A DNA stretch of 64,000 nt from Rhodococcus sp. SBT000017 (GTDB lineage Bacteria; Actinomycetota; Actinomycetes; Mycobacteriales; Mycobacteriaceae). Position 1 is the stretch's first letter; every line of letters starts with the position of its first letter. The notes under the pieces are model-generated. The model searched no databases. It was not told the origin of the DNA and worked only from the letters and a program-made list of their open reading frames with translations. Shown here piece after piece: positions 8,218-16,708 of the stretch. The position numbers were made by a program, and so were the translations under genes. The stretch spans positions 2,852,001-2,916,000 of the forward strand of contig NZ_REFU01000001.1 of the NCBI RefSeq assembly GCF_003688915.1. The letters are read 5' to 3'.

Positions 8218-8241
8218 CGGATCGGTAATACCCCCGATCCG
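8218..8241 (+). terminator. Hairpin after the small gene
   Basis: CGGATCGG and CCGATCCG form a perfect 8-bp stem with an 8-base loop, starting 2 bases after the stop codon at 8216. No T-run follows, so it may act as a 3'-end stabiliser or a weak terminator. Confidence 0.45.
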
Positions 8242-8260
8242 AGCCTCCGGGCTTTTCGCT

Positions 8261-8290
8261 CAAGTCCGGTGAGTTTTTCACTCGGACTTG
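8261..8290. promoter_or_regulatory. Inverted repeat upstream of the WhiB gene
   Basis: CAAGTCCG (8261-8268) and CGGACTTG (8283-8290) are perfect 8-bp arms 14 bases apart, about 70 bp upstream of the WhiB-like gene. It could be an operator or a hairpin in the leader; nothing in the sequence decides between these. Confidence 0.35.
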
Positions 8291-8361
8291 TGTTTCGAGT
8301 ACCACGTGACGGGGAACAAAGGTCGTGGAACGATCGGCACGACGCGAAACGGATCACGACG

Positions 8362-8670
8362 ATGACGGATGACCAGGTCTGGCGCCTCAAGGGTGCGTGC
8401 ATCGACGATATGGATGCCTACGACTCGCAGCAACTCCCCCGCCACGGACGTAAGCGCGCAGAAAAGGCTTGGCGCTTGTGCGCCGACTGCCCGGTGCTGC
8501 GGGACTGCGCCGAGCAGACGGCTCGCGATATCGAATCGGGTCGCATTCCGGTGGGAGTGGTGGTCGCCGGTGCTGCGTATCACGACAACGCGAGCAACGG
8601 CCGTCGCACGGACGCGTACCGCACACTCGAGTTTCTCATCGGGCGTCCGCTGGCCAACCCTGCCGCCTGA
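8362..8670 (+). CDS. WhiB-family iron–sulfur regulator
   Basis: 102 residues. Four cysteines in the Wbl arrangement, one in KGACIDD and then LCADCPVLRDC (C-x2-C-x5-C), would ligate a [4Fe-4S] cluster. The usual G-[IV]-W-G-G turn is replaced by PVGVVVAG, so the segment that normally contacts the sigma factor is atypical. Wbl proteins are redox- or NO-sensing partners of SigA. The ATG used begins just before the conserved part; the longer frame upstream runs through the inverted repeat. Its place next to Usp, cupin and ANTAR genes fits a stress-response region. Confidence 0.85.
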   Translation: MTDDQVWRLKGACIDDMDAYDSQQLPRHGRKRAEKAWRLCADCPVLRDCAEQTARDIESGRIPVGVVVAGAAYHDNASNGRRTDAYRTLEFLIGRPLANPAA

Positions 8671-8790
8671 TCACGGGACAGTAACGGATCGCTACGAATC
8701 AGGTCACGCCAACAGCTCTGTTCGACGCGTTTTCGGCGCGTCTGCGAGTGTCTGACCTGGGGCGTTCCGCCTCGGGTGACAATAGTGCGC

Positions 8791-9009
8791 ATGGATGCAG
8801 GTCAGGCTCTTCGCAGCTTCGAGCCGAACGATGTGCAGAAGGCTCTCGACAACCGTGCACCCATCGAGCAGGCCAAAGGGATCTTGATGTCGTTGCATCG
8901 CATCGGGCCGCAGGCGGCATTCGACATGCTCGCCGAGCAGTCACAGCGCACCAATCGCAAACTTCGCGAGGTGGCACTCGACCACGTGCGTTGGGCATCG
9001 GCTGGGTAG
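8791..9009 (+). CDS. ANTAR-domain RNA-binding protein
   Basis: About 72 residues, almost entirely an ANTAR domain: RAPIEQAKGILMSLHRIGPQ followed by the second and third helices (AFDMLAEQSQ, NRKLREVAL). ANTAR domains bind paired hexaloop hairpins in nascent RNA and antiterminate transcription. Stand-alone ANTAR proteins without a receiver or GAF domain occur in actinobacteria. Two in-frame GTG codons at 8776 and 8785 are alternative starts. A strong hairpin follows its stop. Confidence 0.75.
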   Translation: MDAGQALRSFEPNDVQKALDNRAPIEQAKGILMSLHRIGPQAAFDMLAEQSQRTNRKLREVALDHVRWASAG

Positions 9010-9021
9010 CCGAAAAGGTTT

Positions 9022-9055
9022 GGCCCCACACGCTGTTTTTTCAACGTGCGGGGCC
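9022..9055. terminator. Bidirectional terminator hairpin
   Basis: GGCCCCACACG (9022-9032) pairs with CGTGCGGGGCC (9045-9055), 10 of 11 positions, around a T-rich loop. It lies between the ANTAR gene and the convergent EAL–DICT gene and can serve both. Confidence 0.7.
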
Positions 9056-9153
9056 TAGGCGATGGAGCAGTCCGGACTACACAATCGCTTGAGTGCCGTA
9101 TGCCCTGACGCGGCTACCCGAAACATCGTCGTTCGTCGCCCTCGGCGAAGGGC

Positions 9154-10368
9154 TCAGAAGCGGGCCAGAATTGCTCGGGCACAACGCACTACGGTTGCGC
9201 GATCGTACGACATCACGTAATCGAACTCGCGGTCGGCGTCGACCTCGCCGCGGTGCAGATCGATCGCCGCGAGCACCCCACAGAAGTGCGGGCCGAGCAC
9301 CACCACGTTCCACTCCTCCACGAGCGGATCCGTCGGATCGAGGGGCGCGTGCATGATGCCGCCCTCTTGCACGTAACCCATGCCCACGCCGTAGACGCCG
9401 GCGTACGAGATTTGCTCGGCCATCGAGACCCACCGCCCGCGGGTGGTCGCGGTGAAGTGTTCCGCCCGCTGAAAAGTGCCGAGCACCAACGTTTCCGGAC
9501 CAGCGGCCGCGGCCTGCATCTCCAGGGACGTACTCATCGCCACCAGCAGACGCTTGGTGATACGGGTGGCGGTCTTGCCCGCGGACGCGATGGCGTACGG
9601 CGATTCGGCGGCGACAGCAGGTGTGCTCCAGGTCGGGAACGGGGGCATCACCTCGGCCGCATCGGCAGGAAGCTCCTCCGTCGTTTCCGCCGCCGGATAC
9701 AACTCGCCCACCCCGTAGGTCGCTCCGAGTCCGAGTGCGCGGGTGCGATGGAGTGCAGTGTCGACTCCGCTGGCCACCACAACCGCGCCGGTTCGTTCGA
9801 CCTGCGCCGAGACGGCATGAGCGGTCCGCGCAGTGGCCAGATCGGGGCGCCGGGACACCATCGATCCGGCGAGGATGATCACGTCGGGTTCGATGAGCGG
9901 CAGCAGAGTCATCGACTGCGGCCGACGACCGACGTCGTCGACGGCCACCACTTTGCCGTCGCGCCTGGCCTTGTCGATCGCTGCGAGGGTACGGGCCGGA
10001 CTGTCGACGAGTGCCGCTTCGGTGACGACCACGATGTCTCGGCGCAATTGTTCTTCGGTGGCGGAATCGAGTGCGGCCAGGGAGTCGACGTCCATGGAGA
10101 CGAGCATCGGCAACCGCACCGACTGGTTGATTCGAGCCACACCCCACGCGAGAGCGTCGAGTTCGCGCTTGGCGTCCATTGCTCTGGCTGCACGCTTGAG
10201 CGCGTCAGCCGAGGCGAGCGGACCGTTCTCGGGACCGCGAAGTTGAACTTCGATCGCTGCGAGCGCGCCGTTGTCCAGTCGACAGACCGGGGCGAAATAC
10301 GGATGCACCGTCAGCTCTCCCGTGTCCGTGTCGACTGCAGATCCTGCTTCGGCCAGCGCGAACGTCAC
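9154..10368 (-). CDS. Degenerate EAL plus DICT sensory domain protein
   Basis: About 404 residues. The N-terminal part (about 15-230) follows the EAL phosphodiesterase fold: the signature position reads EVQLRG, and VAVDDVGRRPQSMTLLPLIEPD matches the family's DDFG...L segment. The EAL signature and several metal ligands are therefore altered and catalysis is unlikely. The C-terminal part (about 245-404) matches the DICT domain found with c-di-GMP and two-component proteins. A c-di-GMP-binding or light/redox sensory role is inferred. The start is a GTG; an earlier in-frame ATG would lie inside the hairpin upstream. Confidence 0.7.
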   Translation of the reverse strand: MTFALAEAGSAVDTDTGELTVHPYFAPVCRLDNGALAAIEVQLRGPENGPLASADALKRAARAMDAKRELDALAWGVARINQSVRLPMLVSMDVDSLAALDSATEEQLRRDIVVVTEAALVDSPARTLAAIDKARRDGKVVAVDDVGRRPQSMTLLPLIEPDVIILAGSMVSRRPDLATARTAHAVSAQVERTGAVVVASGVDTALHRTRALGLGATYGVGELYPAAETTEELPADAAEVMPPFPTWSTPAVAAESPYAIASAGKTATRITKRLLVAMSTSLEMQAAAAGPETLVLGTFQRAEHFTATTRGRWVSMAEQISYAGVYGVGMGYVQEGGIMHAPLDPTDPLVEEWNVVVLGPHFCGVLAAIDLHRGEVDADREFDYVMSYDRATVVRCARAILARF

Positions 10369-10383
10369 ACCTGAAGTTTGACA

Positions 10384-10530
10384 CGAAAAAAGGACCCCCG
10401 TCACGCGGGGGCACATCCATTTCCAAACCTGTCGAGCATGCTCTTGTCTTCGCCTCTCCCATGCTCGCCGTCGGAGGTGTCATCGACGCAATCACAACTA
10501 TCTCGTTTGGGTAACTTTGTATAACGCAAC
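10384..10530 (-). ncRNA. Putative leader RNA or small RNA with intrinsic terminator
   Basis: On the minus strand the segment just before the EAL–DICT start has two stems. The first is CGAGCATG...CATGCTCG with a 19-base purine-rich loop. The second is CCCCCG-CGTGA-CGGGGG followed by TCCTTTTTT, a canonical Rho-independent terminator ending about 16 bases before the start codon. No minus-strand gene lies upstream. It is therefore either an attenuator in the 5' leader of the EAL–DICT gene or a free small RNA. The upstream limit is approximate. No known riboswitch class was recognised. Confidence 0.5.
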
Positions 10531-10814
10531 GGTAACAGCGGGGCCGCCTCTAACCCTCGGAACGAATGGCCCACGGTCGTCACGAAAGCGGTCCGAAAGC
10601 CGATGTCGCAGTGCATTTCCGAGACGTCCGCCGGATTCCATTACCACTGCATACAACAAACATACCGACCGGATTGTGACTTGTCACAGACTTGCCTCGA
10701 AGCAATTTCTGCAGAAGTTTCGTCGCCCTAACGTCCCTCCCGGTTGCCGGAACACCGGCACCGCCGGACCCTCGCGGGGGTCCGAAGCCGCTTTCCGACT
10801 TGGAGGATCGATCG
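10531..10814. other. Intergenic region upstream of the secreted-protein genes
   Basis: No convincing gene. It contains the 14-bp palindrome TGTGACTTGTCACA at 10675-10688, about 130 bp before the next start, which could be a regulator site. Short reading frames here lack ribosome sites and family resemblance. Confidence 0.5.
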
Positions 10815-11324
10815 ATGACGCTCAACCCGCCGACCCGCTCTCGCACGCTCTCCGCCGCAATTGCCGCTCTTGCCATCGCCGGAGCGACGCTCGGTGCCGC
10901 CAGCGCCGGTGCCGCCACCATCTCCCCTGCCGGCACCGCTTTCACGGCACCCGGCACGATCGTCGTGAGCACACCCGCTTCGTTCGGAGTGCCGGTGAGT
11001 TGTTCCATCTCACTGTCCGGCACCACCAGTGCCGACGGCTCCTCGGCATCGATCACCGACGCCCAGATCAGCGGTTCCAACCGTCTGTGCGGCCTGCCCC
11101 AGCTGAAGAACCTGCCCTGGACTCTCACCCCCACCAGCGCCACCACCGGAGAGGTCTCGAACGTGGGCTTCTCGTTGGTCGGCTACAACTGCGGCCCCGC
11201 CACGCTGGCCGGATCGTTCGACAACATGACCAACACGCTCACCGCGACGAACCAGCCGATGTCCGGCAACTGCACCGTCAACAGCCTGTCGGTCCAGCCC
11301 AACCCCGCCTTCACCCTGTCCTGA
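10815..11324 (+). CDS. Secreted protein of unknown function
   Basis: 169 residues with a Sec signal peptide: basic N-terminus (PPTRSRTL), hydrophobic core AAIAALAIAGATLGAASA and a likely cleavage after AGA near residue 33. The mature part is Ser/Thr/Ala-rich with four cysteines (CSISL, LCGLP, YNCGP, GNCTV) that could form two disulfides. GGAGG lies ten bases before the ATG. No family was recognised. It is 52 bp upstream of a second secreted protein of similar style, so the two are probably cotranscribed cell-surface or mycomembrane-associated proteins. Confidence 0.75.
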   Translation: MTLNPPTRSRTLSAAIAALAIAGATLGAASAGAATISPAGTAFTAPGTIVVSTPASFGVPVSCSISLSGTTSADGSSASITDAQISGSNRLCGLPQLKNLPWTLTPTSATTGEVSNVGFSLVGYNCGPATLAGSFDNMTNTLTATNQPMSGNCTVNSLSVQPNPAFTLS

Positions 11325-11376
11325 CTCCTCCCGTCCCATCTCGTTCCGCACCACCCATTCTCGACAAGGAGAACAC

Positions 11377-12093
11377 GTGAAGATCCGCAACAAGACCGTC
11401 GTCACGATGACGGCTCTGGCATCGAGCATCGCTCTGGGCACGCTCGTCGCCGCCCCGGCCAATGCTGCCGACACCCTTCCCATCACGTTCCAGGCAGACA
11501 CGACGACGATCATCGCCAAGACCGGTCAGCCGGTGGTGTTCCCCACCACCGACTTGGTGACCGATGTCGACCTGGTCGGTGGAACCGTGACCGGTTCGCT
11601 CGCCCTCCCGCAGGCGTCGGCCGATCTGAAACTCGGACCCGCGACGCTGGCCAACTTCACCATCTCGATCGTCGACGCAACCCCGGTCTCCGGCACCCTC
11701 GTCCAGGGTGGACCCGCCGAGGCACCCACGTTGGATCTCGACGTCGAGCAGAGCTTCAAGATTCGCATCGATTCGGTGAAGCCGTTGGGGATCGACACCG
11801 GTTCGGCCGGATCGGCCGCAGTCGACCTGATCCCGGCGGGTAGCAACTGCGTCACCGCCGAAACCACCGCCAACCTGTCCGGTTCGCTGGATGCGATCGA
11901 CCTGATCCAGAACAACCAGACCGACTCACATGTCACGGGCACCTACACGATTCCGCAGTTCGAGGACTGTGGCGCGTTCACCTCGGTGCTCAACGCGATC
12001 ATCGCCGGTCCTGGCAACACCCTCGACGTGCACCTGACCAACCCGGTCTTCGACGTCGGCACCCGGTCCGCGATTGCGGCAGAGGTGGCGTAG
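11377..12093 (+). CDS. Secreted protein of unknown function
   Basis: 238 residues, GTG start with AAGGAG six bases upstream. The signal peptide (KIRNKTVVTMTALASSIALG...APANA) should be cleaved near residue 30. The mature part is beta-rich, with repeated Thr/Val/Gly-rich strands and two cysteines (SNCVT, EDCGA) likely disulfide-bonded. No catalytic motif is visible. Composition and context resemble the preceding secreted protein. A long hairpin directly downstream ends the unit. Confidence 0.75.
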   Translation: MKIRNKTVVTMTALASSIALGTLVAAPANAADTLPITFQADTTTIIAKTGQPVVFPTTDLVTDVDLVGGTVTGSLALPQASADLKLGPATLANFTISIVDATPVSGTLVQGGPAEAPTLDLDVEQSFKIRIDSVKPLGIDTGSAGSAAVDLIPAGSNCVTAETTANLSGSLDAIDLIQNNQTDSHVTGTYTIPQFEDCGAFTSVLNAIIAGPGNTLDVHLTNPVFDVGTRSAIAAEVA

Positions 12094-12112
12094 CAGTTCA
12101 CACCTCGATCGG

Positions 12113-12152
12113 CGGCGTCGACCGGTTCCATCGCGGAACTCGGTCGACGCCG
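12113..12152 (+). terminator. Long terminator hairpin
   Basis: CGGCGTCGACCG pairs perfectly with CGGTCGACGCCG. The inner bases GTTCC/GGAAC extend the stem to 17 bp with one bulged T and a 5-base loop. It lies 20 bp after the stop of the second secreted-protein gene. Confidence 0.7.
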
Positions 12153-12233
12153 TCGTCTTCGGTTTCCACGTATTCACTGCGGGTAGGCGGAACTTCGACC
12201 TACGCCACTGTCGAACAACGGCGGCAACGACCG

Positions 12234-13706
12234 TTACTGAGCTGTCTCCGGCCACTTCTTGCCCGCGGCCTTGGTTGCGGTACTGCGAGGCCGCTTGTCG
12301 GTGTGCGGTGCACGTGAGGGTGCCCGAGCGAGATCAACGCGCGGCCGGTTCGAGTCGGCGTTGTAACTGTATGAGTAGCTGTACGCATCCCCTTTTTTTG
12401 TCGGAGTCATGACCAGCACCACACCCAGCACTCGGGCTCCGATGGCCTCGAGATTCTTGATTGCTCTGTCCAACTCGTGGGACTTTGTGTGACCGTAGCG
12501 GGTCACTATCAGAGCTCCGTCCGTGTGTGTGGTGAGTACGGCCGAGTCGGTGACCGGCAGCAACGGCGCACCGTCGACGATCACGTAGTCGAACCGTCTG
12601 CGAAGCTGATCCAAAAGCGACCTGGATGCCTCCGAGCCCAGAAGTTCGGAGGGATTCGGCGGCAACTGGCCCGACGCCAACACTTCGAGTCCCTCGTACT
12701 TCGTCGGCTGCATCACATCGTTCAAGTCTGCTTGCCCAGCGAGCACCGTACTGAGACCGACCGACCCGAGTACCCCGAGGTAGTTCGAGATCCGAGGGCG
12801 CCTCAAATCACCCTCGACCAACGCGACATGGTGGCCGGCCTCTGCCATTGCCAGCGCCAGGTTCACCGCCGTCGTTGATTTGCCTTCACTTGGAATTGCG
12901 CTTGTCACAACAACGACTCGTGGCGGATTGTCGACTGCGAGAAACTGCAGGTTGGTGCGCAGTTCTCGAAACGCCTCGGCACTCGGTGACTGCCCAGGAT
13001 CGTGAAATTCGATCGCCGGATGTTCTGTACGCCTCTTGTCGAAGGGAATGCTGCCTACCTGAGTTCTACCGAAGACAGCTTCGATGTCGCGTCGGTCCTT
13101 CACCGTGTTGTCGAGTCGATCTCGCAACACTGCGAGGGCAATCCCGATTAACAATCCCACTCCCGCTCCGACTGCCAAATTTCGTAAAGTTTTCGGAGAA
13201 ACCGGGGTTTCCGACACACCGGCGAGCTGAACCGTTTTGACCCCGGCTGCGGGAGTACCACCGTCAGCGGGCGTTTCGAGTTCCCGCACCTGGTCAATGA
13301 GCTCAGCCGCCATCGCGTTGGCGATGTCCCGAGCGATCGTCGGGGAAGCGTCGCTAGCGGTGATGTCGAACAACACTGTGTCGGGGGTCGAATTGGCCTC
13401 GACCTTCTCTGCCAGTTCAGCCGGTGTGAGGTCGAGTGGCAGCACCCCGAGTACTCGCTCGGCGAGTGCTTCACCGGTGACCAATTCGGAGTAGGACGCA
13501 ACGCGCTGCTGCGAGAACAGATTGTTCTGGTATGCCTCGCCGACGGTGGAGCCGCCGGTTGCCGACACGAACATCTTGGCCGTCGCCTGGTAGAGAGGCT
13601 TCGTCAGCAGAGATACGCCCAGCGCTCCCAGGACGGCCACCATCACGGTGACGGCGATGATCACCCATCGTGCCTTCAGGATCTTCAAGTAATCCTGTAT
13701 CTCCAT
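12234..13706 (-). CDS. Wzc/CapAB-type bacterial tyrosine kinase
   Basis: 490 residues. A Wzz chain-length domain opens the protein, with membrane spans at about 15-35 and 176-193. The cytoplasmic BY-kinase domain has Walker A TSAIPSEGKST at 268-278, Walker A' ALVEGDLRRP at 294-303 and Walker B YVIVDGAPLL near 370. Alternating tyrosines (YSYSYSY, 442-448) are the autophosphorylation cluster, followed by a basic 40-residue tail. Such kinases control length and export of capsular or exopolysaccharide. The DUF4012 protein, SGNH hydrolase and diguanylate cyclase downstream fit an envelope-polysaccharide locus, but no Wzy/Wzx or glycosyltransferase cluster is present here. Confidence 0.9.
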   Translation of the reverse strand: MEIQDYLKILKARWVIIAVTVMVAVLGALGVSLLTKPLYQATAKMFVSATGGSTVGEAYQNNLFSQQRVASYSELVTGEALAERVLGVLPLDLTPAELAEKVEANSTPDTVLFDITASDASPTIARDIANAMAAELIDQVRELETPADGGTPAAGVKTVQLAGVSETPVSPKTLRNLAVGAGVGLLIGIALAVLRDRLDNTVKDRRDIEAVFGRTQVGSIPFDKRRTEHPAIEFHDPGQSPSAEAFRELRTNLQFLAVDNPPRVVVVTSAIPSEGKSTTAVNLALAMAEAGHHVALVEGDLRRPRISNYLGVLGSVGLSTVLAGQADLNDVMQPTKYEGLEVLASGQLPPNPSELLGSEASRSLLDQLRRRFDYVIVDGAPLLPVTDSAVLTTHTDGALIVTRYGHTKSHELDRAIKNLEAIGARVLGVVLVMTPTKKGDAYSYSYSYNADSNRPRVDLARAPSRAPHTDKRPRSTATKAAGKKWPETAQ

Positions 13707-14744
13707 GTACTCGTGCTCCCCATCCGTCGCGGCGAGTGGCGGCCCGTGACTGTGTGAGCGTCAATCGTTACATGACTCGTTGCTATCTGTGCGGCTGGTG
13801 AGACATCAGGTTCGCGCTGACAGATCACGGACGGTCGTCGATCGGGACGTCCTCGGTGGATTCGTCGCTCACGGCAACGCGGTCCCCGCCCAACCTCTTC
13901 GCCTGGTACATGGCCTTGTCCGCGCGACCGAGCAGGTTGTCGATACGGTCCATGATGTTGCGAGAATCGACAACTGCGTGGGCGACGCCTATCGATGCAG
14001 TCAGCGGCGACCGGTCGGTTTCGTTGCACAACAGGATTCGCAACAGTTCTGATCGTTCCTTCACCGCCTCCGAATTTTCGAGGCATACGACCGCGAATTC
14101 TTCACCGCCGAGACGGACGGCGACAGCCGGTGCTGGGAACATGTCCAGGATGCGACTCGCGGTCAATCGGATGACGATGTCTCCGTGTTGATGGCCGAAA
14201 CGGTCGTTGACCGCCTTGAAGTTGTCGATGTCGATCACCACGACGCTCAGTGTCGCGTCCGGCGCCGGTCGGAGTTGCAAATTGCCTATCGATGCATCGA
14301 ACCCCCGTCGGTTCTGCATCCCGGTGAGGGGGTCGTAGAACGCGCCCGTTGCGTCGCGACGCAGCAGCATAAGGAAGGAATGACAGATCAGTGGAGCGGA
14401 GAACATCACCAGTATCAGCATCACGAGGTAGAGATTGGTCTGCAGCCGCTGTGCCGGGTCGTTCACCATCGCCGACGTATACAGGGCAGCAACGGTGACG
14501 AAAGCGAAGATGTGATGGGCCGTGAACAACTTCGGGCCGTGGAACCCCACGACGTAACTGCCCATCACCGTGAACAACGCAGCCAAGGGAACCACCACGG
14601 ACGGTGAATCGAAAGTAAGCAAAACCGCCGCCAGCACGACGTCCGCGTACAGCACGAAGGCAAAGGAGATGCGCCAACTCGGCCACCCGCCGATCAGCCA
14701 AGCGACCCCCACAGGGACGGTGGTCACGATGGTGAACCACAGCG

Positions 14745-14747
14745 CCC
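14745..14747. repeat. Target-site duplication, left copy
   Basis: CCC directly left of the IS end. The matching CCC is at 16082-16084. Three-base duplications are usual for IS3-family elements. Confidence 0.8.
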
Positions 14748-14774
14748 TGAACCGTCCCGGGTTTCTTGCCGCTC

Positions 14775-15698
14775 CTACGCTTGCAACATCTCCGGGCGGA
14801 GTGCCGATTCTTGACTGTAGTAGACCTCCTCGAATTCGTCCGGTGTGAGGTAGTCGAGGGTGCTGTGCAGGCGGCGTTGGTTGAACCAGTCGACCCATCC
14901 CATCGTGGCGAACTCGACATCGTCGATGGTCTTCATCGGACCGTTCAGGAACGGACTCCTCTTCGATACCGCCTCGGTCTTGAACAACCCAATTGTGCTC
15001 TCCGCCAACGCATTGTCGTAGGCATCCCCGACACTGCCGATCGATGCTGCAATGCCCTCGAGCACAAGCGTTTCCGCGAACGCGATCGACGTGTATTGAC
15101 TGCCCGCGTCGCTGTGATGAATGAGCCCCGAGCCGACGCGGTGTCCCCCGTGATCTCGTCGCCACAGTGCCATCTTCAGCGCCGTGGTGACCATCGCTGT
15201 GTCTTTGACCGTCGAGGCGTGCCACCCGACGATCGCTCGGGAGAAGCAGTCGATGACGAACGCGACGTAGACGAACCCGGCCCATGTTCTGATGTACGTG
15301 AAGTCGGTGACCCACTTCCGATTCGGGGCCTCGGACGTGAAGTCACGGTCGAGCAGGTCAGGAGCCCGTGTGGCGTTCTTGCCGCCCTGGATCGTGGTGC
15401 GGTGCCGTTTGCCTCGGACGACGCCGGACATACCCTCGTCACCCATCAGGCGGTCGATCGTGCAGGCAGCGGCGTGATGGCCCTTCCTGCGCAGGTGCCG
15501 GTACATCTTGCGGCGACCGTAGAGCTCTTCCGGTTCGCCGACCGTGTCGCGGAGAGCGGCGGTGAGGTAGGCGTCGGAGACAGTGCGAGCCGATGGTGGT
15601 GCGGTTTTCCAGTTGCGGTACGTGCGTGGGGCGACCTGCACGCCGTGCTCGGTAAGCACGCGGCAGATCGACTCGACCCGGTAATTTTGTGCACGCAT
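14775..15698 (-). CDS. IS3-family transposase OrfB (DDE integrase core)
   Basis: About 307 residues. A helix-turn-helix region (VESICRVLTEHGVQVAPRTY) is followed by the rve integrase core. Catalytic residues lie in WVTDFTYI, HHSDAGSQY and LAESTIGLFKTE (D, D, E). It is in the −1 frame relative to orfA and stays open upstream of its own start, so an OrfAB fusion by −1 frameshifting is expected. Nothing in it is broken, so the element may be active. Confidence 0.93.
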   Translation of the reverse strand: MRAQNYRVESICRVLTEHGVQVAPRTYRNWKTAPPSARTVSDAYLTAALRDTVGEPEELYGRRKMYRHLRRKGHHAAACTIDRLMGDEGMSGVVRGKRHRTTIQGGKNATRAPDLLDRDFTSEAPNRKWVTDFTYIRTWAGFVYVAFVIDCFSRAIVGWHASTVKDTAMVTTALKMALWRRDHGGHRVGSGLIHHSDAGSQYTSIAFAETLVLEGIAASIGSVGDAYDNALAESTIGLFKTEAVSKRSPFLNGPMKTIDDVEFATMGWVDWFNQRRLHSTLDYLTPDEFEEVYYSQESALRPEMLQA

Positions 15699-15715
15699 CT
15701 GATCGATGAACTGGA

Positions 15716-16039
15716 CTATTTGCGGCGGCGAGGGTCGAGCTCCCTCGCGAAGAAAATCGATGCCGACTTCAGGATCTCGTTGGCTTCCTTGAGATCTCGA
15801 TTTTCACGTTCGAGTTCCTTGATGCGTTGCTGCTCCTCGGTTGTTGCTCCGGGGGCTTGGTTGGCATCGATCTGAGCCTGGCGTGTCCAGAGCCGGAGCG
15901 ACTCCGCGCCGACGCCCAATTTCGGTCCGATCGCTTTGCACGCGCCGTACACGGAGTTGTACTCGTGGAGGTGGTCGAGGACCATCTTCACCGCACGCTC
16001 ACGTTGCTCGGCCGGGTACTGCTTCGCCATGTACTTCAT
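15716..16039 (-). CDS. IS3-family transposase OrfA
   Basis: 107 residues: an HTH_Tnp_1 domain (QYPAEQRERAVKMVLDH...LGVGAESLRLW) and a C-terminal leucine-zipper-like coiled coil (QQRIKELERENRDLKEANEIL). It binds the terminal repeats. It ends in ASIFFARELDPRRRK, the usual junction for the frameshift into OrfB. Confidence 0.92.
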   Translation of the reverse strand: MKYMAKQYPAEQRERAVKMVLDHLHEYNSVYGACKAIGPKLGVGAESLRLWTRQAQIDANQAPGATTEEQQRIKELERENRDLKEANEILKSASIFFARELDPRRRK

Positions 16040-16365
16040 CCTTCACAAAGAACGAAGCGGCATCAAACCCGGGACGGTTCACCCATCGTCCTGGAGTGCT
16101 GTGGCCGACAATGGGAATCGCCAATGCGATCGCCGCTGCAACCGCGTACGTCAAACACCAGATGCCGATCAGATTCTTGGTGATCTTCAGCGCTTGCTGA
16201 GATCGTGCATACGCTACGTTCCACCCGTAATCGACCGGGAGCGACCACCATTGGCGAAGACTGTTCACAGGTCTAGAGCAGCTTTCCTAGTGTCCCGACT
16301 TGGATTCACAAGTCAACCACAGATAAAACCGGTTGGTTCGCGAAGAACAGAATTCTCCAGCGTGG

Positions 16366-16584
16366 TCAGCCTCGCATGCCGTCCGCCAGCTCGAGTACTC
16401 GTCCGGCGTAGACAACCATGAACACGTCCAGCGCTTGCTGGGACAGTTCGGGGCACCCGGCCATTCGAAAGTAGTGCTCCAGATCCACCAACCGATCGCC
16501 CATCTCGACGCGCTGTCTGTCCAGAGCCTCGAGTTCGGCGACGAGCACCCTGAGCTCTTCTACCTTGTGCAGCACGTCGTTCAT
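16366..16584 (-). CDS. Small coiled-coil protein
   Basis: 72 residues from MNDVLHKVEELRVLVAELEA, with a heptad-like helix over about 3-45 and a second amphipathic stretch. No family or catalytic motif was recognised. The ribosome site is weak (GGTGATCC). A longer frame upstream overlaps the SGNH hydrolase gene and is disfavoured. It may belong with the SGNH and DUF4012 genes upstream on the same strand. Confidence 0.45.
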   Translation of the reverse strand: MNDVLHKVEELRVLVAELEALDRQRVEMGDRLVDLEHYFRMAGCPELSQQALDVFMVVYAGRVLELADGMRG

Positions 16585-16708
16585 CGGATCACCGTCCACG
16601 TCGCTGGAGCTGTTCACGGATTCGGCGGCGGAGTCGGGCTTCCCTCCCAACCCCGCCGACGGAAATACTACTCCAAATCGAACATATGTACGAGTGCGAG
16701 TTCGCGAT

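Larger units (their letters stand above)
14748..16081 (-). mobile_element. IS3-family insertion sequence, complete
   Basis: 1,334 bp bounded by TGAACCGTCCCGGGTTT at the left end and its exact inverse at the right, with TG...CA tips. The repeats resume after three mismatched bases (TGCCGC on both sides). Inside are orfA and orfB in a −1 frame relationship. Flanking CCC copies and a perfectly restored host frame show one clean and probably recent insertion. Confidence 0.93.
13825..16268 (-). pseudogene. Diguanylate cyclase gene split by an IS3-family insertion
   Basis: The N-terminal 62 residues (from a GTG at 16268, MNSLRQWWSLPVDYGW) are separated from the rest by a 1,334-bp IS. Removing the IS and one copy of the CCC duplication joins ...TPGRW to ALWFTIV... 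in frame and gives 368 residues. This product would have five or six membrane segments and a GGDEF domain: DIDNFKAVNDRFGH, active-site VRLGGEEF and ASIGVA. No RxxD inhibitory site is present. In this strain the cyclase should be inactive unless the IS excises precisely or the C-terminal part is expressed from within the IS. Confidence 0.9.

Noticed and set aside
10675..10688. TGTGACTTGTCACA as a CRP/GlxR site
   Set aside because: CRP and GlxR sites have six bases between TGTGA and TCACA; this has four, so only a generic palindrome was recorded.
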